64,000 nt of DNA from Plasmopara viticola. Its lineage: Eukaryota; Oomycota; Peronosporomycetes; Peronosporales; Peronosporaceae. The stretch spans positions 1-64,000 of the forward strand of contig MBPM02000071.1 of the NCBI GenBank assembly GCA_001695595.3. The letters are read 5' to 3'. Positions 33,781 through 46,100 of this stretch are shown in pieces; the stretch's first letter is position 1; each line of letters starts with the position of its first letter. The notes beneath the pieces were generated by a model. The model was not told the origin of the DNA and made no database searches. It saw nothing but the letters and a program-made list of their open reading frames with translations. The position numbers and the translations under genes are program-made.

Positions 33781-35879
33781 GCCTCTTTGTTGGGCCATAC
33801 TGGCTGGACTTCTCAGTTCTCATTGTTCAATCTACTAGACCTCAACAAAATTTCAAAAATAAAAACGGAACTTATTAGATTTGTTCTACGACCAACACTT
33901 TTAGTTTAAATGGATAGAAGTCCAATGAACCTCTCAAAAGCTCTCAAGCTTGCTGAATACGGCGCTTTTAGGTTTTCAGTGATGTCGTGCACTAAACTTC
34001 TGGCCCCAAGTCCTTACATCCTGGATTTCATCTTAAGTTAGTTGTATTAAAATAGGTTGTTCTGCCTTTGATAACCACAAGTCTTTTTGAAGCTTGTCGA
34101 GCTTCTTGTAAGGAACACAGTAGTGATTATAAATGGGTTGTGGGCTCGCGAGTCTTTCTTTCTCCCATGCAACGAAGCCGAACGAAACAGCTCAGTAGTA
34201 TTGAATGCAGATCAAGCAAAGCAAAGTGATTAACTTATCTGAAAGGTATCCTCCGTATCTCCAATAGCGGGACAGGGACTCACCAAAAGGCAAAAGTATT
34301 AAACCACAGACCCACTGAAGGAATTGTACTACACTAGCGTGCAACCACACTAACCAACCACTGCATGTTAAGTTCGTGCTGAAAGACAACCCTTTGTAAT
34401 CTAGTATTTCCAACTATGTGGCTCGCACTAATAATCACAAGATAGATCGCTCCTCACTATGTGACCACAATGACCCTTGCCTTGAGCTCTTGAACTTGAC
34501 ATAATGACCCTTGCCTTGAGCTCTTGAACTCGACACGACAACTACCACTTTATAAAACAGTCGCGGAGGGAGCTAATTAATGCCGGACGTCGGACGAGGC
34601 TTGGGCGGCGAGCGGGGCGACGTCGGTGAAGGAGGAGGATTGTTGATTCTTTAAAGCAGGTTGAGAAGTGACATTAGCTCGTACGCATAATTTGTGCTAC
34701 AGCCCAACTGGTGGATCTCAGCCATCAATTGCTACCATCCTAAAGGACAACATTCTTCTCTTCTCCACCTGGTTTCTTACCTTGGTCGAAGACTGTATAG
34801 TTGCCTATTCCTATGGATAGTACTAATGCATATGCACTTCAGGAACATTAAATTATATCGCTTAGCAGCAAAATTGCCGGTGACGACGGTTACGTCACAC
34901 GTGCAAACTCTGTACTCACAATATTTATTAAGTGGATAAAGATGCTGTACACAATCTTCTAGCGCATCTTCTTGTTGAGCAGAACATCCAGCTTCTACGA
35001 TAGAGCGTCTCGCGCGGCGTTGTCGCCAGGGTCAAATACGGTATCTGGTAGCGTGGAATCAAACGCAGTGTCTTGATTGTACTGGCTCGTCCGCGGAACC
35101 GCCTCTTTACAGTGGTGCATGGCTCTATCAAAGAGATTACTGTTGTCTTACCAATTGAACCAGGATCCTGCGCGACAGCCTGACCCACAGCTTGGGAGGC
35201 TTGCATCCGGAGCGGCTTCCGATCCTCTCACAGCTTTGTTTTATTGATCGCCTTTAGTCCTCCCAAATTTTGACCGGATCCGAGAAGGTGTGCACTTTTC
35301 TTGAAGCAGCTCAACTACTGTAGCAATCGCCAACATCACCACTCGGTATTTCGGCAGACACCGAGAAATTCCAACATCCTTCTTCGTGTAGTTGCGAGCA
35401 GAACTTCAAGTCCACAGCGTGGGCAAGATAGTGACACAATGTGTATCGTAGAAGCGGTCATAGAACATATTAGACCCTGATGCCCGAGAACAGACCAGCG
35501 GACACATGCTTGGCGTCAAGGGAAATCCACCATCACTTATTGTTTGACACTGTCTATTCGTAACGTAAGTCCGAAGTAGGCTTGAGTCCTGCGGTGTGGG
35601 AAGGAAGAGAAAGTTCGAACACTACTGTCCTTTGAGTTAGCAAGAAGTGTGCTTTTTTTAAGATCTCATAGGCGCGTACACGTTGTAAAAGTAGTTGGAA
35701 CCTCTAAGAGACGTAGCACCCTACAAAAAACTTCAGGAAAAGTAAAAGTCAAAACTTTAAGGACTACGTTGCTCCATCCTCTCGTGGGTCGATGCAACAG
35801 TGAGTTGGGACTATCGACGAAGATTTTGTACATGAAGCGTGAGTCGAGGTGAATTGTAAAGGTTAAGAGGCAGGTGTAA
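33781..35879. other. Intergenic sequence, no gene recognised
   Basis: About 2.1 kb with only short frames of low quality on both strands. A 34-bp tandem duplication lies at about 34,469-34,536. A short GC-rich patch near 34,560-34,650 contrasts with its AT-rich surroundings. Some of it may be further decayed retroelement, but no motif supports that. Confidence 0.5.
34469..34536 (+). repeat. 34-bp tandem duplication
   Basis: Two adjacent copies containing atgacccttgccttgagctc, differing by one base near the end. Looks like a recent local slippage or duplication. Confidence 0.7.
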
Positions 35880-36965
35880 TGTAATGTATTACGTTATCGC
35901 GTTGCCAAGTTATGCGCGTGCCAGGCTCAGTCTGGCTAGTCCACGGCATAGAGTGGTGTCCGCATACGTCGGGTCTCGTTCGGCGGGCAGTGCAACCAGC
36001 ACCGAGGTCGTGAGAATCTTCCATTTCTTACGGTCTTGTGCAAGGGTACGTACCACTTCGAGGTCTTGTGCTATCCGGAGTCGAGAGCCGGAGCCACGGG
36101 AAAAAAGGTTGTGGTCGGGTGTTGAGGGGAGCGTGGTGCGGGGACGTCCGCGCCATTTTGCTGCGGTGGAGAAGAAGTAGGCACGCATCTGAAGGTTAGC
36201 TGGAATGTCGGGATCGCGGCGAAGTACATGGCCAAACAGGCGCCAGCGAGCTTGTGTCAGTCGTAGTCTCAGCGGCCGCTCATCACAGAGTCGTAGAGTC
36301 TTGCATTCGAAATGTGTCGGGGATAGCGATAGCCAAGAGCGTAGCGAAGCTGGCGGCGATATAAACTCTCGAGGCCGTGGAGCTCTGACTTGGTAAGAGC
36401 TCAGGTGGCGCAGTTGTACGGTAGAATCGGTAAAACGTAGGTGTTGTACAATCAAATGCGGGTATTGGGTGAGATGAGCGTGGGGCGGAGCCAGACGGAC
36501 CAGAGGCGGTGGAGCGCGAGGGTGGCCAGGGACTTGCGTCGGGATAGATCTTTAATATCGCCGAGGAGTGTTCCGAGCTTCTTAGTGTGGCGCCAGGTTT
36601 CTTCTCGGGATCGGGCGTGTCGAGTGGCGCTCGACGGGTTGCAGTGGCGGCGGATTTCGGTGACTTCGGTCTTGGCTTCTTTTTTTTTTTTCAGGGTTAG
36701 AAGGAAGTCATCAATGCGGTGCTCACCTCTATCGTAGATCTTGGTTTCTCGGAGGCCAAGGATATCGACGCGGTAGCGCCGGAGATCTTCGGGGAGTGTT
36801 TCGTGCTTCTTGCGCTTCGAATCTAGAGAATTCACATTAAAGGAGCCACTCCGGATGCGGTTGGCGCGGTTAAGGGCGTGGAAGGGGGTTTGGCCTGGTG
36901 CTGGAGATCGTCGTGTCGAGGGTGAGACTCGTTAGAGACCTGCAGATGCCCGAGAGCACCTGCCC
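35880..36965 (-). pseudogene. Internally deleted LINE relic (second family)
   Basis: Read on the minus strand from about 36,965. The start of an endonuclease domain (FNVNSLDSKRKKH, then DILGLRETK) runs to an A-rich joint near 36,690. It then jumps to the end of a reverse transcriptase, with TKKLGTLLGD, LWSVWLRPTLIS and RWRLFGHVLRRD. The rest of the endonuclease and the catalytic reverse transcriptase core are missing. The C-terminal part continues through stops and frameshifts to about 35,890 and ends in an ATTAC-type tail. It is a different family from the tRNA-inserted LINE and inactive. Confidence 0.8.
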
Positions 36966-37757
36966 GAAGCGCGCGAGCATTTAGCCCCCGCGCTTGGAAG
37001 GAGGGCGTCATTCCAGAGGCAGGTGATGTCTAAAAATTCGTATTCGTGAAAAGCAAACGCTGTTTCGAGCCCCATGTATACAAAATACATTTTTGATGCT
37101 GATCAAAAGATTTATTTTAATAAGTCCTTTCTGCTCTCATGTTGCATTTCAAGTACCGCAATACCACCAAAATGGAGAAAATGATAAAAAAGAATACACT
37201 CGAACCCAATTGCTGAGTGGTACATGCGTATAGAGTCGGTCATATTTCTAAAAGCCTCGTTCCTATCGTACGGGCCGTAATCGCAACGCGTGCAATAATC
37301 GACTACTGAGCCGCCCAGCTGTCTGTCCGCTTACAGACGTAGGCAGTTAAAACGTTCGAAACGTGCATTACACCTTTGTTTCGAAAGCTGTCAAGGGACC
37401 GTAAACTGTTACCGTGTTGGAGTGTATACGGCGATAGTTCATGAGGTCAGTTGAATTACGGCACTTCCTCAACCATACGAGGCCACGGTAAGAATTTAGC
37501 GCTAAAAAAAGTTTAGCGTATCTCGATATCGTTTTTTGCCAAGATACAAGAGTTCTCCATAGCACAAAAAAAACGCGAATTTAACACAAAATATCTCGAC
37601 TTCTAAAAAGAGTTGAGCGACCTGCCTTAGCTTACGTAGTGTAGTTTTATAGCGTTCAAAACATATTAATTTTATGCGGGTGAGCCTATCGAGGTGTTCT
37701 TAAGCGACGTCAAAATGTCCTCAAAAATGGACAATGTTGCAGAAAAAGCACATAAAT
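36966..37757. other. Intergenic sequence, nothing recognised
   Basis: AT-rich sequence between the LINE relic and the 3' end of the SUN-domain gene. No coding or structural RNA signal seen. Confidence 0.4.
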
Positions 37758-37850
37758 TACGTACTTAAATGAAAAATACGTACTTTATATGAAGTTTACG
37801 TAATTAAGCGAAATTTCGTACTTAAGTGAATAAATTTCGTACCTATGACG
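37758..37850. repeat. Degenerate tandem repeat downstream of the SUN gene
   Basis: Four to five degenerate copies of a motif like acgtacttaartgaaa, about 20-22 bp apart (attacgtacttaaatg, atacgtactttatatg, tttcgtacttaagtg). It lies just past the minus-strand stop codon of the SUN gene at 37894, so it falls in or after the 3' UTR. Confidence 0.55.
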
Positions 37851-37893
37851 GTGAAAGATCTAGAATACGTGGAATCTATTTTAGACCGTTCAC

Positions 37894-40249
37894 TTATGCA
37901 AGCTGACCGTGAACACGAAAACGATATAGACAAGTGTATTCGGGATTGCCATGGTTTGATAGCACTTCCAGGGTAATACCATCAATAGGAGATTGCTGAA
38001 TCAGTCAAGTTATATCAATAGCGAATAAAGTATTAAAGTCGCAGCACAACGTACCAACGGTGATGTGAGCCTGAACGTTTGGCTAGCCGGCCCTTGGCTA
38101 GCGTAAGAAAAGTTTCCGAGATATAGAAAGTCAATTGTATCACGCAGAGGATGGCCTGAGATGCCCTGCAATAACAATTGCCAAGTATTAGTTACTAAAG
38201 CATAACGGTGCCAAAGCTCAGGGTAGCAAAGATATTAAATCGCTTGTCACAAACCAAGATACGAAATTCATTTGGAGCAGAACTGAAATCGAAAGCAATT
38301 TGTGCGGGAATGTGGTCAATTGTAATTGCGTCGGCAACAATTTGGTGCGCGAATTTCACTGAAAGACGACCAGACGAGCCAACGATGCCCCAGCAACTAC
38401 CCATTTCCATCGTTTCCTGAGCAGACATGTATCAAGTATTGCAACCAGACAAGAAATGCGACTAAAACATACTGATAATGCTGTTTCAGGGCGACCATTG
38501 TGACGCGAAAGCCACCACGGATTTTCTCCAAACGACAATAGCTGTCCAAGAAATGGGGTCGGTGCGTGACGGAAGGAAGAAGACGTAAATTTACCGTCAT
38601 CGTAAGAGTCACTTGACCGTATGAGTTGAGAGAGCAACTGTACCGGAGTCGGTCCATCCGGATGAAGAAGATCACTAGCATGATGTTGCCGTAATATTAG
38701 CAAAATTACCGTCACTCATCACTACAATTAATCGTAGCGAGCGTACCGTTCCGAGTAAATGACAGAGGCACCGTTCGCAAGAGCTGCATGATCCACCCGT
38801 CCAGTTTTCTTAATCTCAACGGCCTGGACTGCAATCTCGATGACTCGAAGAATTCCTGGATCCGTAGCATCCAAGCCACGAAAAGCGTCAACACTTGAAA
38901 AAAAGGCGTTTTTTTCCTCCTGTAATACACTCGACAGACGGCTCTTGATTTCATGTACGTTACGTTGCATCTCTGACTGCAGCTCAAGCTCGAGCGAATC
39001 ACGCCACTTGTTTATTTCGCTCCTTATCTTCTTCTCGCGCGCATTTTCTTCAGCAAAATCTGACGCTAGTCTTGACGCTGAACTTTTCGCAATGTTTTGA
39101 ACCGACTTCAAATCGCACAACAAATTGTTAGTGCTAAGCAAATTATGCTAAAAGCTTCGTCAAACGTACGTCCATCTTGCCTTCCTGTGCCTTAAGTACC
39201 GAAGAAAGCTCCGACTGTTGCCTCGCTGCAGCTTTTAAGTCTTGCTGTAGTTGAAGCGTGCTATTTGTAAATTTTTCCCACTGCATCCAAATTCCACACA
39301 TGTAAGGCAAAAGAAATATCCACAAAAAAGATGCAAGCATTCGATAGCGCACCATTTTCTCCGTGTGCTTAGCAACAACTGCTTCAATATTGGTATTGAC
39401 CACACTTTCGGACTCAATAATACTGAACAAGCGGACCTGCTCATCGTGAGCGTGGCGCAGTGTGTCATGAAGCAATTTTAGCGCTTCAATCTCCAGCTCC
39501 TGAGACTGCACAGTCTGACGCAGCGAAAGCAATTGATCGTTTATGCCTACCAACTCCATCTCCACCATTTCTTGTACGACAGAGCGCATCACTCCCTTGT
39601 CAAATCCAGCATTTACACCGATGACTTTGAAAAACAGGACGTCCGCATACTGGATAGCCGCGGTCAGGTACTGTGGAACCAGAATCGCGATCACGAAACA
39701 GCACAACGGTGCCAGTAGCCAAAGCACGTTCACGGCCATGAACGAGTTGCGCAGCACAAAGCGCCATAATCTTCTTACGCATTTGGACAGCGTCCCATTA
39801 ATGTTTAGATCGGTTGCTTCCTCCCACATCCGGGTAGCAAGTCTAGACTTCTTCAGGAAAGAGGCAGCGCCTGCTGAACGTTCCTTCAGCTCTGCCCGCT
39901 GCGTTCCATTTCGTAGTGTCCACTGCTCATCAACACTCTCATTTTCACCGTCTTCATGATCATTTAGGTCCTCCCCGTGAGCGAACGGAGGATTTTGTGT
40001 CAAACTGCGATAGACTGGTTCACCATAGTCGTCCATTTCTTCATAGTCGCTGTCCTCGTCCTCGTCTTCAACGTCATCTGGACGCAAAACTAGCGTGCGC
40101 TGCACCGGCTCAGGAGTGTACGTGTAAATGCCGTAGCGTTGGCCACTACCCCTTGTAACGTACTTTAAATCGTCATCATCTTCCGAGGATGTTGAGTCCG
40201 AATGTCTGTGGCTACGCAGCCGTCGTCTGTAAGTGCTGTCATCCGCCAT
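37894..40249 (-). CDS. SUN-domain nuclear envelope protein
   Basis: SUN proteins sit in the inner nuclear membrane and bind KASH partners across the perinuclear space to link chromatin to the cytoskeleton. Six exons on the minus strand: 40249-39170, 39105-38747, 38674-38473, 38416-38255, 38165-38055, 37995-37894. Introns are 56-89 bp and the product is 671 aa. Residues 1-160 are hydrophilic and acid-rich. Hydrophobic segments lie near 171-195 and 304-322, and helical or coiled-coil sequence follows both. The SUN domain is about 463-670, with ASVIYSE, RPETALS, GSCWGIVGSSG, HIPAQIA, SAPNEFRI, SQTFRL and the hallmark SNHGNPEYTCLYRFRVHG. The ATG at 40249 lies 119 bp from a divergent gene. Without splicing the SUN domain is invisible. 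Confidence 0.9.
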
Positions 40250-40368
40250 AGCTTCAGTTATAATTGTTCTTTAATGGAGACTGCCCCAGGATTTCTAAAA
40301 AAGTGTGACCTATTTTCTTCCCGCCCATTTTTTTATTCAAATTCCTTTTTTATGCTTAGCAAAAAGGT
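40250..40368. promoter_or_regulatory. Shared divergent promoter region
   Basis: Only 119 bp separate the start codons of the SUN gene (minus) and the zinc-finger gene (plus). A pyrimidine-rich stretch with cccatttttttattcaaatt at about 40,323-40,342 loosely resembles the oomycete initiator (consensus TCATTYYNCAWTTT). No TATA box is clear. Confidence 0.45.
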
Positions 40369-41298
40369 ATGGACTCGAAAGACAAGAAGCGGCATCGCAG
40401 TAGTGCGTCTCTCGACGACAGCTCCAATTTCCCAGTATCTCCAAAAGACGAAATTGGCAATTCGGACATCATCACACCCAACGTACAAGCCTTAACTCAG
40501 GTAGATGCGACATTGCAGCAGACGTCGCCTTCCTTCACGAGTTTTCTGGGCAAGCATGAGGCAGATGCAGAGCCGCACGAGGAGGAGCACGATGATGATG
40601 ATATTGAAGAAGTTACGACAAATTCGCTTCCGACGGCTGAGGAGGGACAGGCACTTGTGCAGTGCGTAGGACTAGAGCAGTGCTTTGACTCGTGGGATGA
40701 GTTTCATCGCGCTATGGACGAGTATTGCGAGACCACACATCAGCCAATGAGACTACGGACGTCCGATTCAGCTAAAGCAGTTAATTGTCGGGCTGCTAAA
40801 AGAAACAGTACGAAAGAACCAATTGATGAAAGCGTCGGGTTCGTGAAAAAACTTTATTTGTGTACGCATGGAGTGAAAACCAAGCCCCGTGGGAAGGGAA
40901 AGCGACCGCGCCAGCACTATCGTTATATGGGATGTCCAGCTATGATTCGTGCGTGTATTTCAGAACGCAAGCCTGGCGATTTCTTAGGTCTGGGTAAGAG
41001 TAAGTATATCGTCCGGGTCGTGGCCCAAATAAACCGACATAATCACCGTTTGAGCGAGCACTTGTTTAAGTCGTACTCGGAGAGTCGTGTAGTAATTGAT
41101 GACGAATTGATCGTACCAAATTCGCAAAGCCGAATGCAGGAAGAACACGCTATCCCATCGCCTGTCACCCCTTCGGTTGCATCTATCGAGCAGCAGGTCA
41201 ACACCACCTTAGACCCAGTCTTAGAAGATCCCAATTTAAAGACGAACGGTAAATGTTATTCAGATCAGCTGCCTGCTTTTGGCGTAAGGATTTAATTT
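40369..41298 (+). CDS. FAR1-type zinc-finger protein
   Basis: Single-exon frame of 309 codons. The N-terminus (1-95) is hydrophilic with an acidic run. Residues 105-230 resemble the FAR1/ZSWIM N-terminal DNA-binding fold of the WRKY-GCM1 superfamily: an FDSWDEFHRAMDEY helix, C165 and C189 as first ligand pair (KLYLCTHG .. YMGCPAMI), and an HNH pair at 224-226 (INRHNHRL). This domain is found in transposase-derived transcription factors and in oomycete ZSWIM-like proteins, but here it stands alone with no MULE transposase or SWIM finger. It may be a domesticated transposase fragment or a regulator. The C-terminal 70 residues are low complexity, and their coding end overlaps the longer possible form of the next gene. 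Confidence 0.7.
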
Positions 41299-41348
41299 GC
41301 TTAAATGGTACAGTAGCAGCGCTGTTTCAAACTGCAGGGCTCGAAGTA

Positions 41349-42588
41349 ATGTCAGCAGCGCCTCGTGGCAAAATTCGGTACATTTTCGAGACACCCATTT
41401 GTACTATGCTTGCTCACAACTTTTATGTCTTAATCGTAGTCTTGGCTGGATTGGAACAGGAGTCATGGGTGCCAGTATGTGCAAACATTTAATGGTACGT
41501 TTAGGAAAGTCTATGGCAATTTTTCCACTTGTAATGACTAAATCAGAAAACGTTACAGATTCACGGATACGAAGTTATTGTGTACAATCGAACATTATCA
41601 AAGTGCGACGAGCTGCGGGATAAAGGAGCACGAGTGGCTGGATCTCCTGCTGAAGTCGCTCAAAATTCTGGTTGGTGAGATTACTTGACTTTGACGTGAT
41701 GATATTTCTAATGCTCGTTAAATTCATTCCTTCATTTGTAGATATTGTATTTATCATGGTGGGGTATCCAAGTGATGTAAAGTCGGTGGTGCTCGACCCG
41801 GACTCGGGTTTGCTTTCGCGAATGAAGACAGGAAGTATTATTGTAGATATGACGACAAGCTCTCCAGTGTTAGCCAAAAAAATTTATAATGCGGCCAAAG
41901 TGAAGGGTGTGTCAACGCTTGATGCACCTGTTTCCGGAGGGGACATTGGCGCTCGTGACGCCACGCTTTCTATTATGGTCGGTGGTGATATAGAGTCCGT
42001 CTACGTCACGATGCCATTTCTTAGTATAATGGGCAAGGCTGTTCAACATATGGGACCTGCCGGTGCAGGCCAACACACAAAAATGATGAACCAAATTCTG
42101 ATTGCCACTACTATGATTGGAGTGGTAGAAAGCCTTTTGTACGCGAAAAAAAGTGGTTTGGATATGAATGAAGCGGTTCGTGCTGTTAGTGCTGGTGCTG
42201 CTGGGTCGTGGTCAATCAGTAATATGGGTCCGCAAATAATTAAGCGAGACTTTGACCCAGGTTTTTTCGTAGAGCATTTTTTAAAAGACATGGGTATCGC
42301 TTTAAAAGAGGCGGAGAGGTATGTTTTCATTAATGCTTTCATGCTATTGGCAGCTTCCGTTTTATTGCCTCTGTTTTAGAATGGACTTGTCGCTTCCAGG
42401 GCTTTCGCTGGCGCATCAGTTGTACATTGCCGTGAAGGTAGAAAATGATCAGTATGTATTTCACTTAATTGTACAACTAAAAGGTGTTGGCTTTGTAGGC
42501 ACAAGGACACGGAAGATTGGGTACTCAAGCGTTGATGCTTGCATTGGAGCATTTAAATGGTGCAGAAATGGTGAAATATTCTCTTTGA
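41349..42588 (+). CDS. 3-hydroxyisobutyrate dehydrogenase family protein
   Basis: NAD(P)-dependent beta-hydroxyacid dehydrogenase; the family oxidises 3-hydroxyisobutyrate in valine breakdown, usually in mitochondria. Exons: 41349-41377 (or from 41253), 41440-41494, 41559-41670, 41742-42318, 42380-42437, 42499-42588. The short form is 306 aa. Motifs: Rossmann WIGTGVMG at the N-terminus, substrate motif DAPVSGGDIGA, and GQHTKMMNQ with the catalytic lysine. An in-frame ATG at 41253 would add 32 residues and give 338 aa, close to the length of mitochondrial HIBADH with its targeting peptide. That start would overlap the preceding gene by 46 nt and has a poorer start context. Glyoxylate/succinic semialdehyde reductase is a related alternative. 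Confidence 0.88.
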
Positions 42589-43077
42589 GTAAGCAGCATG
42601 CACTCACGAGATCTGTGTTTGATGCATGCAGGAATATGTTCCGAAAAAAGCAACAACGTGGAAGTGGTGTAAAAATCGAGACGTCAATTTATGCTTGAGC
42701 TTCGGGGGATCCGTGCGGCACCATTTGCGACAAAGTATACTTAACCTCTCCAAGGCTACACAATATATGCAGCATCATCCTTGTCCCATTCCAATGCCAA
42801 ATCGAAATTTGGTAGCTCGCAAAATTATGGGGAAACTTGTCTTGGAGGCCAATCACCAGGTTGACAGATCTGTAGCTACCTTTTCACGAGCAGAATATTT
42901 TAACGTGAAGACATCGGATTGTTAGATGAAGATTATCTTAATGCGGTTGATCAGCCGTTAAGCTAATGCCTCTCCAATATTTTGTCAATTTTTTGTTGAT
43001 GACTTCGACTTAAAAGTAGCACTTATAAATGTATTCACTTTTGCAATTTCCTAACTAGTGCCCAAGTAACATTTTCA
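42589..43077. other. Intergenic sequence before the Copia element
   Basis: No gene seen. The right end should hold the Copia 5' LTR, since a primer-binding site follows at 43078, but no convincing match to sequence beyond the element could be found by eye. Confidence 0.4.
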
Positions 43078-43092
43078 ATTGGTTATGAGCCC
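43078..43092 (+). promoter_or_regulatory. Copia primer-binding site (half initiator tRNA type)
   Basis: attggttatgagccc is complementary to the anticodon-loop side of initiator tRNA-Met (GGGCUCAUAACC). Drosophila copia and some other elements use such a cleaved 5' half of tRNA-iMet as primer. It follows a plausible LTR end (..ca at 43076-43077). Confidence 0.6.
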
Positions 43093-43141
43093 AAGCCCCG
43101 CCGACTCTGCCTTCCCGCCCTCTGACTCTGCCTTCGCCACC

Positions 43142-46100
43142 ATGGACGCGTCTACGCCAAGCCGGATTAACAAGTTCGACGGCACCAACTTCCACAACTG
43201 GAAGTACAAGATGCAGATGGTGTTGGAGGAGAAAGATCTGTGGGACGTGGCAAGTGGCGAGATTAATTTGGAGCAATGCGTCACTTCGCTGATCCAAGGA
43301 ACCTATAAGAGGAAGTCACGCAAGGCGCTTGCGATCATCTGTCTCGCGATGGAAGATTCGCAGCTGCCACTGGTTCGATCTGCGACTGGCGTGCATGATG
43401 CATGGTCAACGCTCGAAGGACATTTCGAGAAGAAGAGCCTCGCCAATCGACTCTTCCTTCGTCAACGTTTCCTGACAGCAACAATGGATGATAGTGATGA
43501 TGTGCTTCAGCACATTAACAAGTTACAGACATTAGCGGAGCAGCTTGATGCGATCGGGGCTCCAATTAGCGAGGACGGCTTGGTTATCACGCTTCTGAGT
43601 AGTTTGAGTGAATCGTACCAATTTCTCATCACGGCACTAGAGTCATGTGCTGATTCATTGACGTGGGATCTCGTGACGTCTCGGGTACTACATGAAGACA
43701 TGAAGCGCAAGGAACAGGGTGGCGGCATCGATGGAGCCTCGCACAACCAAGGGCAAACGTTCATGGCTAATGATAACAACAAGCGCAAAGAACGTCTTGT
43801 GCAGGCGAAGACAAGTGGATCTTGCCATTACTGTGGGGAACAAGGTCATTGGACTGCCAAGTGTCCCGCGCGAGTTCGCGATAATGTGGAGCGGCAAAGG
43901 ACACAGCGTGCGAATGTCGCACAAGTTGAAGATGTTTCTAGCGACTTTCTATTTTCGGTGGGTGGTGACACAAGTGCTACCAAGTCAAGCAGTGTTTGGC
44001 TGGTAGACTCGGGTGCAACTCAGCATATGACGTACTCGAAAGAGTATATGATCAACTACAAGGTCATGTCTCCGGTGGACGTACACCTTGCTGATGACGG
44101 TATTGTTCAAGCGGTTGGAACGGGTGACATAGTTATGTCAATGCAAACACCACGTGGAATTAAGAAAGGTGTACTTACAAGTGTGTGGCACATTCCGAAA
44201 CTACTGCGAAATTTGTTTTCAGTGGGCCGTTTTACGAAGGATGTCGGACCAGTTACCTTTGAGCGAGATGATTGCTTTGCAAATGCAAAAGGTTTGCGAT
44301 GGCAGCTTGGTGCTCGCGAAGGAAAGGGTTTGTTCAAGCTCTGCATGACACCAATTTCAGCTATGACGGCAAATGTGACAACTTCGATGGGATGCCATGG
44401 GGACACCATTTCGTACCTCTGGCACCTTCGACTCGGTCACATTGGCTTTAGTAGATTGAATGCCATTGTTAAGAAAAACTATGGAACTGGTATTGACATT
44501 GCGTCTGTTAAGCAGTGGGAGGCGTGTGACGGTTGTTTGCAAACAAACGCGTACAAGCTACATCAAGTCATCACTTAACCGTGCGAAACAAAAGCTGGAG
44601 GTCATCCACAGTCATGTTTGTGGCCCTATGCGGACGCCTACTTTTAGTGAAAAGCGATATTTCGTCACATTTATTGACGACAAATCACACTTTTGCATGG
44701 TATACTTGCTGCGCAACAAATCCGAAGTTTCTACCAAGTTTGCTGAATATGTCGCGCTTGCTGAAACGCAGACTGGATATCGAGTAAGGTCGCTTCGCAG
44801 TGACAATGGTGGAGAATATACATCGCACAGAATGGCCAAGTTTTGCAGTGACCGGGGAATCGTTCAAAACTTCACCCCGCCTACACACCACAGCTGAATG
44901 GAGTGGCTGAGCGCATGAACCGAACGTTGGTTGAGAGCGCGAGGTGCATGATGGAACACGCTAGATTACCAAAAATTTACTGGGGCGAAGCAGTTATGAC
45001 CGCTGTTTTCCTACGAAATAGCTGTCCTACACGCGCTGTTTCTCACGACAAGTCACCTCACCAAATTTGGACCGGTAAAAAGCCATTGCTGGCAAACCTT
45101 AAGGTGTTTGGTTGCCACGCATTTGCCACGGTTACCAAAGAAAAACGCACCAAACTTGATGCTAGGTCGGTACGCTGCCGCTTTATCGGTTGTTCCGAGC
45201 ATGAAAAAGCGTATCGTTTTGAGGGACTACAAACTTGTCGTGTGCTAGTCAGTCGCGATGCCAAGTTTATGGAAATGGTCTTTGATACTGGGAAGCGTGA
45301 TCACTGCAATGAAGAGGTAGTCATCGAAGATGTCGAAGAAACTGATGAAGAATCTCAAGAAGAAGAGGCAATATCTTCCGATTTTGACATTGAGGTGGGC
45401 AGGAAACGTCACCAACGAAATGAATTGCTTGAGAAAGCAACAGAAATTCTAAGAATTAAGCGGCATACAATCTTCAGCAAAGGTCGTGGACTTAAAGAGA
45501 TGTCGGCAGCAGCACAAGACTGCTTCAATGTTGAGGCGGCCTACGTCATGGATTCAGTGGGAGAAATGACGACTTCATTTAAGTCGGCTATGGAATCCAG
45601 TGACGCTGTAAAGTGGAAGGAAGCTTATGACTCGGAGGTTAAGTCCCTGCATAAGAATCAAACTTGGGAGATTGTGCCATTGCCAAAAGGACGCAAGGCG
45701 ATTGGATGCAGATGGGTTTTTCGTGTGAAAGAGAATCAAGCCGGGGAAGTTGAAAGGTTCAAGGCTCGTCTTGTTGCTAAAGGCTTCTCACAGAAGTACG
45801 GCATTGACTATGATGAAACGTTTGCACCGGTGGCAAAGCTCACATCGATTCAGATCCTGCTTAGTCTTGCTGCCAAATACAGCCTTTATCTGCATCAATT
45901 GGACGTCAAGACAGCGTTACTTAACGGACCGTTGGATGAAGACATATACATGGAGCAACCGGACGGCTTTGTGAATCAAGAGCACCCGGATTTTGTTTGC
46001 AAGCTCAAGCGGTCACTATACGGCCTGAAACAGTCACCTCGCATGTGGAACAAGACCATCGACGAGTTCATGCTAGAGCTTGAGTTCAAGAAGTGTGAGT

